Positions 11,821-22,739 of a stretch of 64,000 nt of DNA are shown piece after piece. The DNA is from Piliocolobus tephrosceles (Eukaryota > Chordata > Mammalia > Primates > Cercopithecidae), in the NCBI RefSeq assembly GCF_002776525.5, contig NC_045436.1:105019681-105083680 (forward strand), given 5' to 3'. The translations under genes and the position numbers were made by a program. Every line of letters begins with the position of its first letter. Position 1 is the stretch's first letter. The notes beneath the pieces are model-generated. The model did no database searches and had not been told where the DNA came from. It saw only the letters and a list, made by a program, of their open reading frames with translations.

Positions 11821-13695
11821 AAAAACAAACTCACCAATCGAGGGATGTGTATTATACAGCAATGCAGGGAAAGATGGCATGTTTCGGTTGGCATATCTGC
11901 ATCGTTTGCTTGATTTGCTGTGTTAGGAAATGGTGAACAGAATATCTAGAACAGCAGGGATACAACTGATAAAATTTAAAGATTATCTCAGAAACTAAAA
12001 AGTCATTTGCATTAGCTTAACCTAGACACATGGAGGTAGTCAGTGTGAATCAACAGATAGAATACAATAATAATAAAGGCAAAAGAAAAATAAATGACAG
12101 TGTACAAAAATTTCGCAGAGCCAAGAGGACTCAGGTTTCAGGAATAAATTAGTTAAAAGAGATTGGTACCCATTTGTGATTATAGGAATGTGTTACTTAT
12201 ATGCAGCTATAACTTGCATGTGTACTTAGATTTAAATTTACTGTTCAATGGATTTTACATAATTTATTTCAGGGAATTATTTTCGTTATTTTCAAATTGA
12301 AGTCTTTTTGAAGCATTTATTACTTGTTGTGCTAAAGTAATCCTATCGAATACTGCTACAAAATATCTGACCTGTGCTAACTCAACTGACATTTGTATTT
12401 AAAGCCCTGGTTCTCAGAGTGGGCAGACCAAGTAAAGAGTGTCCATTATGGAATGTTGCCTGTATGTGGCCCATTTTCTTTGAGTGTACTTACTGGATAT
12501 ATTTATGATGCCTGCTTGCCTACAATCCCTTCTGAGAAAGATATGCCTAATACATGGAATAACAGTGGGGGATAGTGGTTTGTACCATGTGATCTCTCCC
12601 ACGTGAACCTAGGGTGGACATCTGACCCACCAGTCTGTAGTTTGGAAATCTACAGATGATTGACGATTGATCAGGTAAACTAGGACTGCGCTGATCAGAT
12701 GTTTAAGTCTCCTTCTTCCTCCACTAATTTGAACGGAACTGGGAATATGCTAAGATTCAAACTGAGTGGTAAATTCCGAGATGCTATTAGTAAGGTAAAG
12801 CCCATAGTGGCTGATGATTCAATCAAAGTTGTAAGGGAATGGAAACTATCAGAAGACAGAAGCCAGGTAGTTTGAAGAGAAGATGGATCAGACATGCTCA
12901 GAGAAGCAGAGATATCATGAAATACAGAGGAACTCTGTGGTTCTTGAAAGAGACAATAAAAAAATAGGCTGTTTTTAGAGTTCTGCACGTTCTTGGTTTC
13001 TAAGCCTGGCCCAAATCCAGTATCTTTCATGAGTGGGTTTCTATCCATACAGCCAAATAAGCCTAACAGTGTATACCACTGACCATTGGGTTAATTTGTG
13101 GTTTTAAAATTTGAATGTTAGCAACAGCATATTATTTACAGTCATACATTATTTAAATAGCATATTTGTCAGTGACTTTTTTTATTGGCTTTAAATAGCA
13201 AACATCTAGAAAAATCAACTTTTAAAATAGAAATATAGAGTGAAGTGATGATTAGGAGAGATGTGGACCTTCTTACTTTAAAAAGAGACACTAAAAGGGA
13301 AGTGGCTGTTTATCTAGTTTCTGGGAAAATAACAAAATCCCGGGTTTTGTTTGTTCAGCTGAATGATTGGAGTGGAGTTTGCTACTGCAACCAAACCAAG
13401 GGTTGTCTTGTTAGTAGATGAGTAGTTGCTTCTCTCCAGATGCAGTCTTGAGCCTCCTAGGAACTTTAGACTGGAAAGTTTTCCTTTCTTCACAAATTAT
13501 ATCAATATTTCATGATAAAATGCTAGTAATACCAGTGGTAATGATGTTTTACCTGTAAGTAATGTGAAAGTAACTTCAAACCTGAAATACATTCTGAAAA
13601 GAGAAGGCATAGTGTCATTATTAGCAAGTAATACAGTGTCATTATTAGCAAGTAATTCCTATAACTTTTTAATCAACTCTCCCATCATTGCTTAT
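11821..13695. other. 1.9 kb of mostly unique DNA
   Basis: No confident repeat call. About 12540-12640 (a CCCACGTGAACCTAGGGTGGACATCTGACCC stretch, in part) resembles motifs of ancient LTR or DNA elements, but I could not assign it. The 117-residue minus-strand frame at 12695-13048 has no recognisable domain. A 22-bp duplication lies at 13611-13656. Confidence 0.4.
13611..13656. repeat. Two-copy tandem duplication, 24-bp period
   Basis: An identical 22-bp unit starting agtgtcattattagc occurs at 13611-13632 and again at 13635-13656, with two bases between. The lack of mismatches suggests a recent local slippage event. Confidence 0.95.
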
Positions 13696-13905
13696 ATAAT
13701 AACAAATACATGCCAAATATATTACATGCCAACTCATTCAATCTTTCAGTAATCCTATAAAGTAGATATTATTATTTCCCCCTTTTACAATTAAGAGAAA
13801 GATCAAGTATCTTTCCAAGGCTACACTGCTAGTGAGGAGTAGAATAGGAATTTGAATTTAGGCAGTCAGGCTCCAGGGACTATGCTCACCACTACATTGC
13901 ACTTT
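13696..13905 (+). mobile_element. MIR SINE
   Basis: The MIR pattern is seen in order: TTCAGTAATCCTATAAAGTAG, ATTATTATTTCCCCCTTTTAC, AAGGCTACACTGCTAGTGAGG, GGAATTTGAATTTAGGCAG, then the 3' part. It is old and diverged. Confidence 0.75.
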
Positions 13906-14477
13906 ATTTATAGGTTTATTTGATCCATTCATACATTTATTCCAAATCTAGACAGTTCATTTTCCTGTGTTTTCCCACATATGTGGTGGTTTTAAATGTT
14001 ACTAGAGAATATCCATTGCATTGGTTATTTTGTAGACTCATAGGCAGGTAACTTGTTTTCTACCAATGAAACAAAGTTAAGAATCAGGAAAAATTCTAAA
14101 TGGCTATTTTTTATTTTACAACTCTTCCAGATGGATGTACAATGAAAGGCCAATATTGACCTGAAGTCAGAGATATTGTAAGAGGTTTCAGTACAAGTCA
14201 ACAAGATAGCATTGTATTGTTTATGAGAAATCTTTCCCTCTCATCTAAGAACTCTTCTCTGTGACCATCTCATGGTATCTCATGTCTTCTCTATTTCCCA
14301 GTTTCCCACCCTGCAAAGCACCAATAATACTAACATATTTAACTACCCACCTTTTTCCAAGATAAATTACAAAGCTTAATGTTGATCAGCCTATCTCTTT
14401 TTTACATATACGGCATTCTGTGCAAATTATTCACCAAGAGTTATTAATGGTAATATATTTGGACATTTAATAGCTAT
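13906..14477. other. Unique DNA between two MIRs
   Basis: About 570 bp without a recognised repeat, RNA gene or reading frame. Confidence 0.45.
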
Positions 14478-14700
14478 CAGTAACATAGTAATAGCTATGA
14501 TTCATTGAGTGCTGAGTATGTTCCAATCATTGTGCTAAATGATCTTTATTTCACTAAATCTATGCAACATTGCTATGATGACTGCATAAACATCTACATT
14601 TTACAGATAAGGAAACTAATGCTTTGTAAGTACCAAAGTATCAACATCAGGATTTCAAATTCTGTGTTGTTCACCATATAAACTATATTGCTTCTTTCTC
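14478..14700 (+). mobile_element. MIR SINE
   Basis: ATTCATTGAGTGCTGAGTATG, CATTGTGCTAAATGATC, TTTTACAGATAAGGAAACTAA and TCAGGATTTCAAATTCTGTG fall in MIR order. The copy is nearly complete and about as diverged as the one before it. Confidence 0.8.
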
Positions 14701-15249
14701 ACTTTTGTTTTTTTAAAAAAAAATTTTATCTGGAATTATTTTCCTTCTGCCTAAAAACCTTCCTTTAATATATTTTTTTGTAGTTCAAGAGCAGTACAAA
14801 TTTTTGTAGTTAAAATTATCTCGGCTTTTTGTTTATGTTGCTCAAAATAACTGTATTATGCCTTAATTTTTACTAAGTATTTTGCTGGATATAAAATTCT
14901 AAAACTCTAGATTTGACAGTTCTGTTTTTTTCCTTACAGAACTTTAATGATGCTGCTTCATTATCTTCTGGCTTGTGCTATTTCTGAGAAGTCTGTACTC
15001 ACTCTTCTCTGTCACCTCCTGTATGTAGGGTAACTCCAAGATTTTTTGTTTGACTGTTTTTTTATGAAATACTTCAGTGTGGTTTTCTTTGTGTTATCTT
15101 GCTTAGAATTCATTGAACTTCTAAGTTTGTTGTTTTCATCTAATTTGAAAAAATATTGCCCATTATTTCTTTAAAACTTTCCCCCCCAATCATTTTCCCT
15201 CTCTCCTTCTGGGGCTCCAGCTACAGTGTGGTTATTCACTAAGATCCTG

Positions 15250-15821
15250 TTAGCTTTTTTTTTTTTTTGTTAACTTTTATTTTAGGTTCATGGTGCATGT
15301 GCAGGTTTGTTATATTGGTAAACTCATGTCATGAGGGTTTGTTGTACAGATTATTTTGTCACCCAGGTACTAAGGCTAGTACCCAATAGTTATTTTTTGT
15401 GCTCCTCTTCTTCATCCTACCCTCTACCCTCAAGCAGGCCCCAGTGTCTGTTGTTCCCATCTTTGTGTCCATGAGTTCTCATCATTTAGTACCACATATA
15501 AGTGAGAACATGCGGTATTTGGTTTTTCTGTTCTTAAATTAGTTTGCAAGGGATAAGGGCCTCCAGTTCCACTCTGTTCCCACAAAACACATGATCACAT
15601 TCTTTTTTATGGCTGTGTAGTATTCCATAGTGTCCATGTATCACATTTTCTTTATCCAATCTGCCACTAATGGGCACTTAGGTTAATTACGTGTCTTTGC
15701 TATTGTGAGTAGAACTGCAAGGAACATTTGGGTGCATGTGTCTTTATGGTAGAATGATTTATATTCCTCTGGGTATATACCCTGTAATGGGTTGAATGGT
15801 AGTTCTGTTTTTTAGCTTTTT
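15250..15821 (-). mobile_element. 5'-truncated L1P (L1PB/old L1PA type) inside the HAL1-like element
   Basis: A minus-strand L1 3' end with a 16-nt T run at its left edge as the poly(A) remnant. ttagcttttt at 15250-15259 recurs at 15812-15821 as the target duplication. The body shows GTGCAGGTTTGTTATATTGG and GGGTATATACCCTGTAATGGG-type L1 sequence. It is about 550 bp and has no coding capacity. Confidence 0.85.
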
Positions 15822-16075
15822 GTTATCAGTCTCTTTTTTTCCTCTGAGCTTCGACTTGGGTAACTCATATTGCTGTGTCTACAAATTCACTGACATTTCT
15901 TTCTTCATTATCTAAACTGCTGTTAATTCCACCAAATGAATTATTATACACAAAAATCATTTCTTATTTTATATATTGTAGTCTTTCTCCTCATCATGCT
16001 CATGTTTTCCTTTAACCATATTTGCAATATCTGCTAAAAATTTTTTGGCTCTAATTCACCCACCTCTGGTTCTGT

Positions 16076-16239
16076 GCTGTTGTTGTTGTTGTTGTTGTTG
16101 TTTTGTTATTGTTTTTTAATTTTATAGAGACAGGGTCTCACTATATTGTCCAGGCTGCCTCAAACTCTTGGGCTCAAGCAATCCTCCTGCCTCGGCCTTC
16201 CTAAGTGCTGTGATAAGAGGTGTGAGCCACTGCACCTGG
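16076..16239 (-). mobile_element. Fossil Alu monomer (FLAM type) with TG-rich tail
   Basis: On the minus strand this is a single Alu left arm. The plus strand reads AGAGACAGGGTCTCACTATA, then the cctcagcc-equivalent ctcctgcctcggccttc, and ends gtgagccactgcacctgg. There is no second arm. The tail on the plus-strand left has become a (TGT)n tract at about 16078-16101. tctggttctgt flanks it at 16065-16075 and 16240-16250 as an 11-bp target duplication. Confidence 0.88.
16078..16101. repeat. (TGT)n microsatellite
   Basis: Eight or so TGT/GTT units grown from the Alu monomer tail, read directly. Confidence 0.9.
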
Positions 16240-16968
16240 TCTGGTTCTGTTTATATTGGCTGATTTTGTTCTGGGTTTTAGATCCTATTTTCCTGCTTCT
16301 GAGGGCACGTCTAGTAATTTTTGACTAGGAGCTGAAGATCATGAATTTTATGTTGCTGAGTGTCTAGCTTTCATTGTCTTCTTTTAAAGGGTGCTTGACT
16401 TAGTTCTGGTAGGCAGTTAAGTCACTCGCTTTTTAGTTTAATCGTTTTGAAAATTGCTGAAAATTTTGATAGGGCAGACACAGAGTAGATTTTACTCTAC
16501 AGCTGGTTTACTCCTGCTACCCAGGCATGGCTGGGTACTGAATGTGTGTGTACTGAATGCCTCAGAGAGTCAGTAAGAACGATCCATTCTGGCTTGTTAG
16601 AACTTTAGCATCTCTCAGGCCTAATGTGCTGTGAGAATTGTTTAGCTGATAGCACCCTAGTAATTGTCAGCTTAGCTTTGTGGGGTTTCAACCTGCACAT
16701 ATGTAGCTTAATGTTCTGCAATAGGCTTCAGAGGACCTCATATACATTTCTGGAACTTTTTCTCTAGATAGCTATCTCTTTTCTAGTACTCTGCCCCATG
16801 AATTCTAGCTGCCTCAGCTTTAATATCTCTTCCGCTCAGGGAGGCCAGGATAGTCTACCTGTCTTCCCCTTCCATGTACTTTAGTCTGAGAAGTGCCTCC
16901 AGAAAGGAATTCAGGGTAATTGCAGGGCTCAGTTGATTTACATTATTTCTCTCAAGATCACAGTCATA

Positions 16969-17264
16969 GGCCGGGCGTGGTGGCTCAAGCCTGTAATCCC
17001 AGCACTTTGGGAGGCCGAGACGGGCAGATCACGAGGTCAGGAGATCGAGACCATCCTGGCTAATATGGTGAAACCCCGTCTCTACTAAAAAATACAAAAA
17101 ACTAGCCGGGCGAGGTAGCGGGCTCCTGTAGTCCCAGTTACTTGGGAGGCTGAGGCGGGAGAATGGCGTAAACCCGGGAGGCGGAGCTTGCAGTGAGCTG
17201 AGATCCGGCCACTGCACTCCAGCCTGGGGGACAGAGCGAGACTCCGTCTCAAAAAAAAAAAAAA
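16969..17264 (+). mobile_element. AluY of the Old World monkey lineage (AluYR type)
   Basis: A full dimeric Alu with A-box and B-box, linker and A tail. It carries GGCTCAAGCCTG where human AluY has GGCTCACGCCTG, GGGCGAGGT where human AluY has GGGCGTGGT, and GAGATCCGGCCACTGC where human AluY has GAGATCGCGCCACTGC. The target duplication is agatcacagtcata at 16955-16968 and 17265-17278, with no mismatch. It is the youngest insertion in this nest. The variants suggest a cercopithecid host. Confidence 0.95.
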
Positions 17265-17395
17265 AGATCACAGTCATATGCTGATTATTACCTAGTACCG
17301 GAACCAGCTCTTGCATATATTTTACCCATTTCTTTAATTGTTTATGAAAGAAAGAAAATTTGATACTAGTTACTCCAGCATGGTTAGATGTTTCT

Positions 17396-18472
17396 TTTTA
17401 AGATGATATGTAGACCATCTTTTTAGGAATAACTCTATTGAAAACAATAAATTATTTAATATGAATGTATATTCCATGATTAAAAAGAATGCAAACAAAA
17501 CTGAGATACATTAAACTTTTTATTGTGAATATCTATAATAGTGGAAGTAAAAATAAACTCTTCTAGGAAGAGAATTTGTCAGGAATCAGAAATTTTCAGG
17601 AGTTAACACATTTTTCCCTGGGCTTTAAATCATTCTATTTTCAAGAAAGAGAAAAATCATCTAAATTCTTTTCCATACTAACAAACTTGGCATTTCTGCC
17701 CATGGGAATCGGATGATGACTGTGTTTAACAGTGTGAGAAAAGTTTTCTTCTTTGGGCATTCTATTAGAAGGGAAAAGAGTTTGACCTTGTTTTGGTTTT
17801 CACATAAAATAAAGGTTCAGAGTTTTGTTTATTTATTCAGGTTTTATTTTAATATTCTTTGCCACTGGTTAAGGCTTGGGGAATAGGTTGGGTGGGAGTT
17901 GAGCTGCCACACTTTAAAAACACGTAAGTAAAAAATGATGGAGCCTATTAAAGGAATTTCAAAGTCAAAAATACGTATCTCTAAACCCAACAGCTGGGAA
18001 GTTTACTTTCTCCACAATAAGTCTCTGGCTTCTTATTTTCTTAAAGAAGGACTAATTTTAATCGGTAATGTCTCTTTTCCTAACCTACTTTCTGGAATAG
18101 GAAGGGGAATATGTCTTATTTTACTCTTTTTTTCTTTTCTATAATCCCTCCATTTAAAGATATCAATACAATTTTCTATTCTTCCCACATACAGAGGGTG
18201 TTGCTGACACTGCTTCATTAGGTTGTGTTCTTGGGGGTGTTTGAGTGGGTTGGTATGGATTTGTGTTTACCCCTCCACATATTTTCCTGGTGTTTCTAGA
18301 GGCCAATGCCCTCTTTTGGGATACCTCTGGTGTCTGACACAAAATTTCTGGAGTCATCTCAGAATCCTGCGTACCAAAATGGGCAATAGGGTATCAATTT
18401 TCAAAACATATTTATCTATTTGTGTGTGTGTGTGTATGTGTGCACACATATACATTTTAAAAAAATTTTGTG
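17396..18472. other. 1.1 kb of unique DNA
   Basis: No recognised repeat apart from a short TG tract at about 18420-18442. Frames of about 60-86 residues show no family signature. Confidence 0.45.
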
Positions 18473-18604
18473 CCTGGCCATAGTGGCTCATGCCTGTAAT
18501 CCCAACAGTTTGAGAGGCTGAGGCAAGAGGATCACTTGAAAAAAGGAGTTTGAAACTGGCCTGGGCAACATAGAGAGACTTTGTCTCTATTATTAAAAAA
18601 AAAT
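18473..18604 (+). mobile_element. Alu left monomer (FLAM-C type)
   Basis: A single diverged Alu arm with GGCTCATGCCTGTAATCCC, GAGGCTGAGGCAAGAGGATC and GCCTGGGCAACATAG, followed by an A tail. It has no right arm, so it is either a fossil monomer or a truncated copy. Confidence 0.85.
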
Positions 18605-18634
18605 TGTAGGGTATGATAAGATGTTAATAATTGA

Positions 18635-18740
18635 TAATTGTTATCACTGGAAAGTTGAGAGTTGTTTATTTTCATATTTTTCATCTTTTTTGGTTGTCAG
18701 CATTTTCTAGTATTTCTATACAAATGCATATTTTAAAAGT
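18635..18740 (+). mobile_element. L1M 3'-end fragment
   Basis: The pattern TTATCACTGGAAAGTTGAG, TTTTTCATCTTTTTTGG, TTTTCTAGTATTTCTATAC matches the terminal 3' UTR of old L1M elements. It is short and diverged. Confidence 0.5.
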
Positions 18741-19552
18741 GAGCTATTTTAAAGATGTTTAAGTAATAACTTTAAAATGATAACCTCACATGATAAAGTC
18801 CAAACATAGAACAAAATGCTAATATTATTTTCTAAGTTATTGACTTTTTTACCAGTGGCACTAACTTCACTTAGTATTTATTTAAGACACAGGCACTCAA
18901 TGCAGGAGTAAATATATAGCGCTTCTCCATACTTGCTTTGAGAGGACCAAAAGTGGAAAGGCAGAGAAATTGACAGGGACACTCATTACGGAGTTCATAG
19001 GGAGGGTGATTCCTCCCTGCATGAATTACTCATAAAAAAAGTACAGGAGATTCATGACATTGCCCCTGACAACATTGAATCTTTTTAATGGGGGTATGAC
19101 CTAAAACGAACCTTTGATACCTGATCATGATGATGGGCTGTTTATTTATTTCTTCTCCTTCGTTTCCAGCCGGGAAGATGATTAATGTACCTACCTTTCC
19201 CATGATGGCCTCTGTGTATAAGTTGCTGTCCTTGAAGGACATTCAATGTTTTAAAGTGCTGATCAGTCTAATTTCTTCCTTCTAGGCTGTCTGGAAAAGG
19301 ACACCAACAATCACCCATGAGGACTGCCCTTCAACCTATGGGAGGAAATGATCGAAATGGGAGCTAGAGAAGATTGTTGTTGGAATCTCAGGTAAGGCAT
19401 TTTCTATCCGACTCAAGAAACTTACATACTTGGAGAGCATAGTTGAAGCCATGTTCAGGTAAAATGGTGCCATATAATGACAACTGTCTGATGTGTGGAG
19501 GTCTTTTTTTTACAATGACAACAAGTTAAGCCAAATGGCAACTGAATTTTTT
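18741..19552. other. Unique DNA holding a candidate exon
   Basis: No transposon recognised. It contains a segment bounded by strong splice-site-like sequences (19286-19391, listed separately). Confidence 0.4.
19286..19391 (+). other. Candidate non-coding exon (106 nt)
   Basis: Upstream is a pyrimidine tract ending in an acceptor, atttcttccttctag, immediately before 19286. The segment ends ctcag, followed by gtaagg at 19392, a near-ideal donor. All three plus frames contain a stop within it, so it would be a lncRNA exon or UTR, not internal coding sequence. The splice sites are seen; that they are used is an inference. Confidence 0.3.
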
Positions 19553-20148
19553 ATTTGTTATTATTTTTATTCATGATTAATCATGATAAAGCACACATAT
19601 TATAAAATTTACCATTTTGACCATTCCCAAGCGTATGCTCAGTAGTAATATTCACATTGTTGTGCAAACAATCTCAATGATTTTTTTATCTTGCAAAACT
19701 GAAACTCTATATCCAACAAGCACCATCTCTTCATTTTCTCTTCCTCTCAGTCTCTGGCAACCACCATTCTACTTTCTGTTTCTATAAATTTGTTTATTTC
19801 AGATACCTCATACATTATATGACACTTTTTTGCCTTTTTGTGACTGGCGTATTTCACTTAGCACAATGTCTTCATAATGGCTTCAAGGTTCATCCGTGTT
19901 TTAGGACGTATCAGCATTTCCTTCCTTTTTAAAGGTTAAATAATATTCCATTGTTGACCACATTTTATTTATCCCTTGTCCATCGAAGAATAGTTGGGCT
20001 ACTTCCACCTTTTGGCTACTGTGAATAATGCTGCTATGAACATGGGTGTATTCAAATATCTGATTAAATATTTGCTTTCAATTATTTTGAAGTTTAAGTT
20101 CATTTTCACTATCACTACTCAGAAGTGGAATTGCTGGATCATATATAA
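19553..20148 (-). mobile_element. L1M fragment (old L1, ORF2 end to 3' UTR)
   Basis: The plus strand is the complement of an L1MC/L1ME-type end: TCTCTGGCAACCACCATTCTAC near 19750, GACTGGCGTATTTCACTTAGC near 19842, AATATTCCATTGTTGACC near 19942, and GAATAATGCTGCTATGAACATG near 20022. It is about 600 bp and truncated at ggaattgctggatcatat. Confidence 0.85.
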
Positions 20149-20447
20149 TCCCATACATAAGTTTCTAACACTCCATCACTGGGAGGTAAATGTTGGAAAC
20201 TTAGAAGTGCAAGTTTTGGTGCAGGAATGTGAGTAGTTAGAAGCTGATATGTAATACTTTAGGCCAGCGATCCGGAACTACCCCATTGAAGATGAAGATG
20301 CACCCTTTATTTGGCAGAAGTTACAGTAGTGACAACAGCAAGGGAAAGAAGGATCTGGAACACATTAGTCAATCTGGTCATAGGAAGTGAGATGGATAGT
20401 GGAAGTGCACAGAAATGTCTCACATTATGGGAATAAAAAGTAAAGAA
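20149..20447. other. Unique DNA, nothing recognised
   Basis: No repeat, RNA gene or frame of interest was seen. Confidence 0.4.
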
Positions 20448-20605
20448 CTATAGTTTTCAAACTTCAATCAACTTAGAAAAATTTGTGTCATCTTTTGATT
20501 CCTGGGCTTCCTTCTCAAGAGATTCCCATTCAGTAAGCCCTTTTGAGGCTCAAAAATCTGCATTTTAATAAACATTAGAGAAAAATTATTAGGGAAAGAT
20601 AATTC
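20448..20605. mobile_element. MER20/MER3-like hAT-Charlie fragment
   Basis: It has the arrangement of these miniature elements: AGTTTTCAAACTTCAATC at the left, then ATTCCTGGGCTTCC, GAGATTCCCATTCAGTAAG and AAAATCTGCATTTTAATAAAC. The right end is degraded. The exact family is not decided. Confidence 0.5.
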
Positions 20606-22097
20606 CTAACAACTGTCAGGTGATAAAAACTAACTCTTGATTACCCGTGTTAATATGAAGAAAACTACAATTTCCTGAATCAATGAGTCTCAAGTGCTGG
20701 GCTGTAACTGTTGTAACCAATTCTGTGCCAACTACTTCATCACTTGGATAATTTGCTGCTTTAAGAAATACCTGGGCCCTAGTGCCTGATTCTCAGTGTG
20801 TGTTATATTTTTCTCTCTCTTCACAGGTTGACAATTATGTAGAAGGCCCACTTTTCCCCGTTTTAAGGTAGTAATCAAATCCAAATACAACTGAGTGCTT
20901 TAGATGAAGGAACCCATGTGGGACCACCATAGTTAAAGTAAATGTCATACATACTTCTCTAATGCTTTGATTTTTAGAAACTTGACTCATGCTATCACAC
21001 AGTCTGTACAAGTCTGGCCCCTTCCTCATGATTAGTGCAAATCCTATAGTGTATCTCCCCCTGGTGCCTCTGTCTCTGGACTGCTTCCATATGTGTCATC
21101 TTGCTTGAGCTCTACCCTTGCAACTATAGACTTCAGCTCCTCCTAACTTTTCAGTTTTCAAACCCATTCATGAATTGTTTGAGGTTAATAACTTTACTGA
21201 AGACCCCTGGAGTGAAGAGAGGCACCATATTACTACATGGCAATAATCTCCCACTTGTTAATTGCCCCACACCATCTTCTGTTGTATTTTCTAAAATCCA
21301 AGCTCCGAATCTGTGCTTTCCTTGTTCATTCAGCTCTCTAGAAATTTCAGTAGAATCTGCCATTCTCCGTGGGATTGTTGCCATCAGCAAAAGTTTTCTA
21401 TTTACTACCAACAAGTCTCTGGGGGGGAATATATTGTGTTAGGATGGTTGTTTAAGATGTTATTTTCCCAGGATTTAGGGTCCTGAGTCTACACTATAAA
21501 ACAACTACTAAACTATATCAAGATCCTAAGGATGGTATGGGGAGGTCATGCCCTTTTCAAACTCCTGCAGTTCCACTCAAACTTTCTCTCTTTTACTTCA
21601 ACCTAAGAAGAGTCTCCTAATGATCCAGATCATAACACATGGAATCCATAACTCTTCTAGCTTGCAACAGGCAGCCCAGAAGCCAGGATCAAGATTGCAG
21701 AGTAGCCTTCCTGATTCTCTTCCCCTTATCCCCATACCCAAATCTTAGTCCTCTGTGTTTTTAACATTCAGATTGTAGGATTACACTAAGAAAAGAAGAC
21801 AGTGTTTGCCCCAACAGTGATTTATTTAAATTGTTTTATGATACTAAGTATCCCAATTAATATCTTTGGACTTGACCCACTCGTATCATCACTTGATCTC
21901 CTGAGGCAAGAGGATTGATTGGTGGAAGGAAGGTAGACTGGAAAGGATTCCCTCTAGAGCTGTTAATCCATTCCATCAAATCACCATAAATCAGTTCCTA
22001 ATTTTCAATAGAAACAGAAACAGCATTATTCTAACTGGAACCTGCCTTTCACATTTCCCTGTAAACCACTATCTTGAGCACTGAATTTGTGGAGAAT
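20606..22097. other. 1.5 kb of unique DNA
   Basis: No repeat recognised. It holds a second splice-acceptor-like site at 20826. Two overlapping frames at 21101-21442 (plus, 113 residues) and 21151-21414 (minus, 87 residues) show no family motif and oppose each other, so neither is called as a gene. Confidence 0.4.
20827..20867 (+). other. Candidate second exon or terminal-exon start
   Basis: The sequence before 20827 is a long pyrimidine tract ending tctctctcttcacag, a strong acceptor. A weaker donor, ttaag followed by gtagta, lies after 20867, so the exon is either 41 nt or extends further as a terminal exon. It lies 1.4 kb downstream of the candidate exon at 19286-19391, on the same strand. 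Confidence 0.2.
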
Positions 22098-22435
22098 AAG
22101 AATTTATAATTGAGGGATGGGCACAGTGGCTCATATCTGTAATCCCAGCACTTTGGGAGGCCAAGGTGGCAGGAATAGTTGAGTCCAGGAGTTCAAGACC
22201 AGCCTGGGCAACATGGCCAAACCCTGTTTCTACAAAAAATACAAAAATTAGCCAGGTGTGGTGGTATACCCACCTGGGTATATAGTCCCAGCTACTTGGA
22301 GGACTGAGATGGGAGGATCATATGAGCCCAGGAGGTTGGGGCTGCAGTGAGCCATGAGCATACCACTATACTCCAGTTTTCACAACAGAGTGAGACCCAG
22401 TCTCTGAAAAAAAAAAAAAAGAATTTATAATTGAG
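22098..22435 (+). mobile_element. AluJ-type Alu with target duplication
   Basis: A full dimeric Alu (22115-22420) with old-Alu features such as GAGGATCATATGAGCCCAGG and GTTGGGGCTGCAGTGAGCC. An internal insertion-like stretch lies in the right arm, gtggtatacccacctgggta near 22261. The direct repeat aagaatttataattgag is at 22098-22114, and its copy follows the A tail, ending at 22435. Confidence 0.9.
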
Positions 22436-22487
22436 ATTTGAATTTTATTTTTATTTAGTTGGGCTAGTAGTAATGTTGGTCACTTTA

Positions 22488-22670
22488 AGTCATTCATTCA
22501 ATCAATATATTTTATTAAGCAACTACTGTGCTTAGTAAAATACTAATTTTATTGAATAACTACTATGCACTCACTGAGCTAAGCACTGGATATATAATGG
22601 TGAACAAAACAGAGATAGTATAATACCTGCCAGTCTGGTATGAAGGTCTCTAAGTAAATAAATAAATACT
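22488..22670 (-). mobile_element. L2 3' end
   Basis: The complement of the L2 tail: TCATTCATTCAATCAATATATTTTATTAAGC, then two versions of the 'actactgtgc' block, and GGTGAACAAAACAGAG followed by TCTGGTATGAAGG. The doubled actactgtgc/actatgcactc block may be a local duplication. Confidence 0.75.
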
Positions 22671-22739
22671 TAGAAATTGTGAGTAGGCATCAAGAAGAAA
22701 ACAATAAAAAGGAGCTGAGATAGAGAATAAAATGAAATA

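Larger units (their letters stand above)
14715..17395 (-). mobile_element. HAL1-like / old L1 ORF1-side element with three nested insertions
   Basis: The plus strand shows the complement of HAL1/L1M ORF1 sequence: TTTGCTGGATATAAAATTCTA near 14881, TTATCTTCTGGCTTGTGCTA near 14961, TGGTTTTCTTTGTGTTATC near 15081, and CTCCTTCTGGGGCTCCAGCTACA near 15205. It resumes after a nested L1P insertion (15260-15811), a monomeric Alu (16076-16239) and an AluY (16969-17264). The GC-richer 16300-16950 part would be its 5' side. HAL1 and an old L1M fragment are both possible, and the right boundary is approximate. Confidence 0.6.

Noticed and set aside
12695..13048. 117-residue minus-strand frame in low-repeat DNA
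   Set aside because: No domain, no Kozak or splice context, serine/leucine-rich low-complexity composition. Frames of this size are expected in 64 kb.
13611..13656. Direct repeat as possible CRISPR unit
   Set aside because: Only two units with a 2-bp gap, in a primate genome.
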